Source of the DNA: Deltaproteobacteria bacterium
GTDB taxonomy: Bacteria > Myxococcota > Myxococcia > Myxococcales > JAHFDP01
Direction of reading: 5' to 3'
DNA length: 62,468 bases
Assembly: GCA_023248955.1 (NCBI GenBank)
Contig: JAHFDP010000015.1
Coordinates: 1-62,468, forward strand
Positions 60,047 through 62,468 of this stretch are shown here, in pieces. Each line of letters begins with the position of its first letter. Positions within the stretch are counted from its first letter, which is position 1. Both the position numbers and the translations under genes were made by a program. Under the pieces are notes generated by a model. That model was not told the origin of the DNA. It searched no databases and saw only the letters and a program-made list of their open reading frames with translations.

Positions 60047-60637
60047 CTAAAAATCGAATCCGACGCCGCCACGCAAACCGAACGAGGTGGTTTCCGCGCG
60101 CAATGCGATGGTGGACGACACATTGTAGAGGATACCGACGCCGCCATCGACAACCGGTGACACCCCCGAGCAATAGGTGCCGTACCCACGGTAGTGGGGG
60201 CCATATCCCTGTGCGGATCCGTAAGGACCGCACGTCGCGGACGAGGAGACGTAGGAGAGTCCAAGTCCGAGCTTGGCGTACGTTGCGAAATTCGACGTGA
60301 GGTGAAGCGTCCAACGTCCGGCGGCTACGGCATCCAAGACGTTGATCGAATACCAACCGTAGCCCGCATAGCTGTAGTCGCCGCCGAACTCCAACTCGAA
60401 CGAATCGTTGACCTTGGGAAGAAAACCTTTTTTCACCAGCGGCATTGCGTAGCGCACGCCCGTGGAGAGGCCATAACCGTAATACCAAGGCAGCCCCGCC
60501 CAGATCGAAAGCTCGGAGCTGCGATCCTGCGGTGATTTGTCGAAGAGACCGTGGGGTCCGCGAAACGGCGAATCGTCGGCGCGTGTGGCCGTCGTCGCCA
60601 AGAGAAGCGCGGCCACGACCGTGCGTCGCAGGATCAT
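60047..60637 (-). CDS. small outer-membrane beta-barrel-like protein
   Basis: 196 residues from ATG 60637. Signal peptide MILRRTVVAALLLATTATRA. Tyr/Gly-rich strands (LPWYYGYGLSTGVRYAMPL, DYSYAGYGWYSINVL, TYAKLGLGLSYVSSSA) and a C-terminal Phe (GVGFDF) point to a small eight-stranded barrel of the opacity/OmpA type. A central Gly/Tyr loop contains two Cys, perhaps disulphide-linked. Overlaps the LPG-synthase-type gene (ATGA). Function unknown. Confidence 0.82.
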   Translation of the reverse strand: MILRRTVVAALLLATTATRADDSPFRGPHGLFDKSPQDRSSELSIWAGLPWYYGYGLSTGVRYAMPLVKKGFLPKVNDSFELEFGGDYSYAGYGWYSINVLDAVAAGRWTLHLTSNFATYAKLGLGLSYVSSSATCGPYGSAQGYGPHYRGYGTYCSGVSPVVDGGVGILYNVSSTIALRAETTSFGLRGGVGFDF

Positions 60638-61674
60638 GAAGCCTCCGGCTGCTGGGATGCCGACAAAAGCGAACCGAACGACATCTCGCTCGTGGCGAGA
60701 AAAAAAAGTCCCGTGAGAATTTGCTGTCCGAATGTGAGCGCCCAACACGCATTGGCAAACGCCACGCCCTGCCCGGCCACTGACGCGGCCGAGAGGAAAA
60801 GTGAAAGTCCGAGCTGCGTGAAAAATTGCATCGTTCCCACGGCACCGGGCCCGGCGGGAATCATCACGCCAACCACCTGCGCGCCCATCACGGTCACCGC
60901 GGCCAGCGGCGTGAGCTCGAACTCAAACGCGCGGGCCAGGACCATCAAGCTGATCACGTTGGTGCCCCAAAACAAAATCGTCAGTGCGAAAAAGGCCACC
61001 ACCTGGGAAGCGCTCGGAAAGCGTTTGAGCGCGCCGATGAAGTTATCGATCATCTCGGTCGCGCGTGCGGCCAGCCGCGGCGAGACGGGCGATAGGATCG
61101 CGGACAGCAATTTGAGCGTGGGATCATGCAGCGCCCAAGCGGCGGCCAGCCCGATGAGCAGCGAACCGAAGATCGCCATCATGAGATACGCGCCAGTGCG
61201 AATCGGTCCGAACGCCGGTGACGCCGCCACGCTGGGATTCGCGCTTACGGCGAAGAGCGCCACGACGAGGACGAGCGCCATCACCAAGCCATCGATGACT
61301 CGCTCCACCACCACCGACACCATCGCTTCGCTCTTGCGAATGCGCGGACCGGCGATGAGATACGGTCGCGCGAACTCGCCCAGACGCAGTGGCAAAACCA
61401 TCAGCGCCAAAAATCCGATCGCCGCGGCACGGTTCAAGCGAGCGAACGGCACGTGCTCCAGCGGCGCCAAAAGAAGTCCCCAGCGCAGCGTGCGCCAGAG
61501 GTGAATGAGCAAAAGCAGCGCCACGTTCGCCGAGAGCAGAACCCAGTGGTGGGAAGCGCGTGTGATCGCGTTTGTAATACTTTGTAGATCGGCGTGTCGC
61601 AGCGAGAGCCAGATGAAAAATCCACTGATGCCGAGGCTCACCGCGAGCCGTAAAATGAACTTGAAAGATCTCAT
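60634..61674 (-). CDS. lysylphosphatidylglycerol synthase-type transmembrane protein (UPF0104 family)
   Basis: 346 residues from ATG 61674. About eight membrane helices with family traits: FIWLSLRHADLQSI, WRTLRWGLLL, AIGFLALMVLPLRLGEFARPYLI (the conserved P-R-x-GE motif) and ALTPL-A-VTVMGAQVVGVMIPAGPGAVGTMQ. This is the flippase-like domain of MprF/AglD/UPF0104 proteins, without the aminoacyl-transferase domain. Probably lipid or glycolipid translocation. Translationally coupled to the small outer-membrane protein gene. Confidence 0.9.
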   Translation of the reverse strand: MRSFKFILRLAVSLGISGFFIWLSLRHADLQSITNAITRASHHWVLLSANVALLLLIHLWRTLRWGLLLAPLEHVPFARLNRAAAIGFLALMVLPLRLGEFARPYLIAGPRIRKSEAMVSVVVERVIDGLVMALVLVVALFAVSANPSVAASPAFGPIRTGAYLMMAIFGSLLIGLAAAWALHDPTLKLLSAILSPVSPRLAARATEMIDNFIGALKRFPSASQVVAFFALTILFWGTNVISLMVLARAFEFELTPLAAVTVMGAQVVGVMIPAGPGAVGTMQFFTQLGLSLFLSAASVAGQGVAFANACWALTFGQQILTGLFFLATSEMSFGSLLSASQQPEAS

Positions 61675-61704
61675 TTCAAGTATCCGTTCCGGCCTCGCCC
61701 GGTT

Positions 61705-61781
61705 GTCATGGCCGGCCGAAGAGCCGGCCATCCACGTGCAGCGGAATCTCCGTGGATGGCCGGGTCAAGCCCGGCCATGAC
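61705..61781. repeat. REP-like inverted pair (two ~31-bp units)
   Basis: Unit 1 (61705-61736) reads GTCATGGCCGGCC, GAAGA, GCCGGCCATCCACG; unit 2 (61751-61781) is its inverted counterpart, CGTGGATGGCCGG, GTCAA, GCCCGGCCATGAC. Each unit is itself a hairpin and the two face each other across 14 bases, the BIME/REP-pair layout. Similar GTCATGGCCGG...CCGGCCATCCACG units are, from memory, common in alphaproteobacterial genomes. Confidence 0.75.
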
Positions 61782-61801
61782 GGCCCCAAGAGGTACCATT
61801 T

Positions 61802-62468
61802 TCAGAGCGATTCACCGGCCAAGATGCGGCGCGGATTTTCCGAGAGAAGCTTTTCCACCATGCGCGGACCCACGTGTTTGGTGAGCGCGGCGAGACCCTC
61901 TTCGAGAATGGCCGGGCCTTTGGTGGCGCGGTGCAGATCGGTTGCCGCCAAAATGGCGAGCCCTTCGTCGACCAGCCGCGTGGCCATTTTTTTGGCGGGC
62001 TTGCCATAGACGCCGGCGAACGAACCCACCTCCACCTGCAGCGCGCAGCCCGCATTCGCGAGTTGCTCGCAGCGTTCGGGATGCTGAATGAACTCCGCGC
62101 AGCGCTCCGGATGCGCGATGACCGGCATCCATCCCGCGAGCTGCAACCGGTACGTCAATTCAGCAACAGCCGGAAGCGGATCTTGAAACGGCGCCTCCAC
62201 CAGAACGTACCGCCCAGTCCCGAGCGGCCGCGCGTCACCCTTGCCGATGCGATCAAAAAAATCGGGATCGAGCTTGTTCTCCGAGCCCGGATGCAACTTG
62301 AGCGCGATCCCTTCGCGATCAATCATCGCCTGCGCTTCGGCTCGCCGCGCGATCTGCGTCGCAGCGCTGGCCTGCGCAGCGTGCGGCGTGGCGGCCACAT
62401 CCGAAAAACCCGCGGCAACCAGTGCCCGCGCTAGCGTCAGCGTCTCGGCCGCCTCGACGGGACCATCA
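61802..62468 (-). CDS. CpsB/YwqE-type tyrosine-protein phosphatase, 5' truncated by window
   Basis: 222 codons to the window edge; the start lies beyond 62468. PHP-fold, manganese-dependent phosphatase family that dephosphorylates BY-kinases in capsule and exopolysaccharide control. Visible motifs: DGPVEAAETLTLARALVAAGF, VAATPHAA (metal His), LKLHPGSEN-like region, YVLVEAPF, MPVIAHPERC and ILAATDLHRATKG (usual ASDAH motif; here ATDLH). The order and spacing match the C-terminal four-fifths of CpsB/YwqE. An ORF start at 62398 is only internal. Confidence 0.88.
   Translation of the reverse strand, partial: DGPVEAAETLTLARALVAAGFSDVAATPHAAQASAATQIARRAEAQAMIDREGIALKLHPGSENKLDPDFFDRIGKGDARPLGTGRYVLVEAPFQDPLPAVAELTYRLQLAGWMPVIAHPERCAEFIQHPERCEQLANAGCALQVEVGSFAGVYGKPAKKMATRLVDEGLAILAATDLHRATKGPAILEEGLAALTKHVGPRMVEKLLSENPRRILAGESL

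Overview
The window is high-G+C bacterial chromosome from what looks like a myxobacterium-type deltaproteobacterium (Myxococcota or a close relative). This placement is an inference. It rests on lipoproteins with Asp-Ala-Gly linkers, a surface protein with nine Cys-rich 'NGxETDVDCGG' repeats, a PilZ-like/Hsp70 fusion and many short secreted proteins, set among ordinary housekeeping genes. Genes are densely packed with many ATGA/GTGA/TGATG overlaps. There is no prophage, CRISPR array or full-length insertion sequence, but several small non-autonomous repeats are present.

Layout. 1-4.3 kb: end of a succinyl-CoA:3-oxoacid CoA-transferase operon (A subunit cut by the window edge, B complete), a 305-bp MITE-like element, and a large convergent Asp-box protein. 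4.4-9.9 kb: TMTC-like membrane/TPR protein, RlmD-type RNA methyltransferase, CoxE-like VWA protein and an RtcA homologue that lacks the catalytic His. 10.1-18.0 kb: receiver-like protein, metallo-hydrolase, adenosine deaminase-like protein, an outer-membrane protein, purM-purN, a TudS-like DUF523 protein and an FAD oxidoreductase. 18.1-30.7 kb: rpmB (zinc form), DUF6178, a minus-strand TPR lipoprotein/acyltransferase operon, deoxynucleoside kinase, DUF2332, a minimal histidine kinase, coaBC, a FadL-like porin, thiS-thiG-thiE, a Crp/Fnr regulator and a QueD-like protein.

31-45.6 kb: DUF3455-type Cys-rich lipoprotein, miaB, gamma-carbonic anhydrase, a cNMP-binding protein, a secreted protein carrying a dispersed repeat, DedA, the PilZ-Hsp70 fusion, then guaB and guaA separated by two lipoproteins. 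45.6-54.4 kb: the Cys-repeat/Asp-box protein, a minus-strand cluster of NUDIX, BamB-like and YfgM-like genes, a second outer-membrane protein paralogous to the one at 12.4 kb, a hicAB toxin-antitoxin pair and a tRNA-Met. 54.4-62.5 kb: CPXCG protein, aldo/keto reductase, PhyH-type dioxygenase, an EIIA-like protein behind an MgtA-type P-type ATPase, a small outer-membrane protein, an LPG-synthase-type membrane protein, a REP-like inverted pair and a truncated CpsB/YwqE-type phosphatase.

Themes. Purine synthesis (purM, purN, guaB, guaA) and cofactor synthesis (CoA, thiamine, pterin/queuosine) are scattered among cell-surface lipoproteins. The most interesting signals are not genes. A 49-bp hairpin element occurs twice, once inserted in frame in hicA with a 5-bp target duplication and once in frame in a secreted protein. 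A MITE sits exactly in the overlapping stop codons of two convergent genes and restores both. Paired GTCTCA-N3-TGAGAC operator-like palindromes precede a signal-peptide gene.
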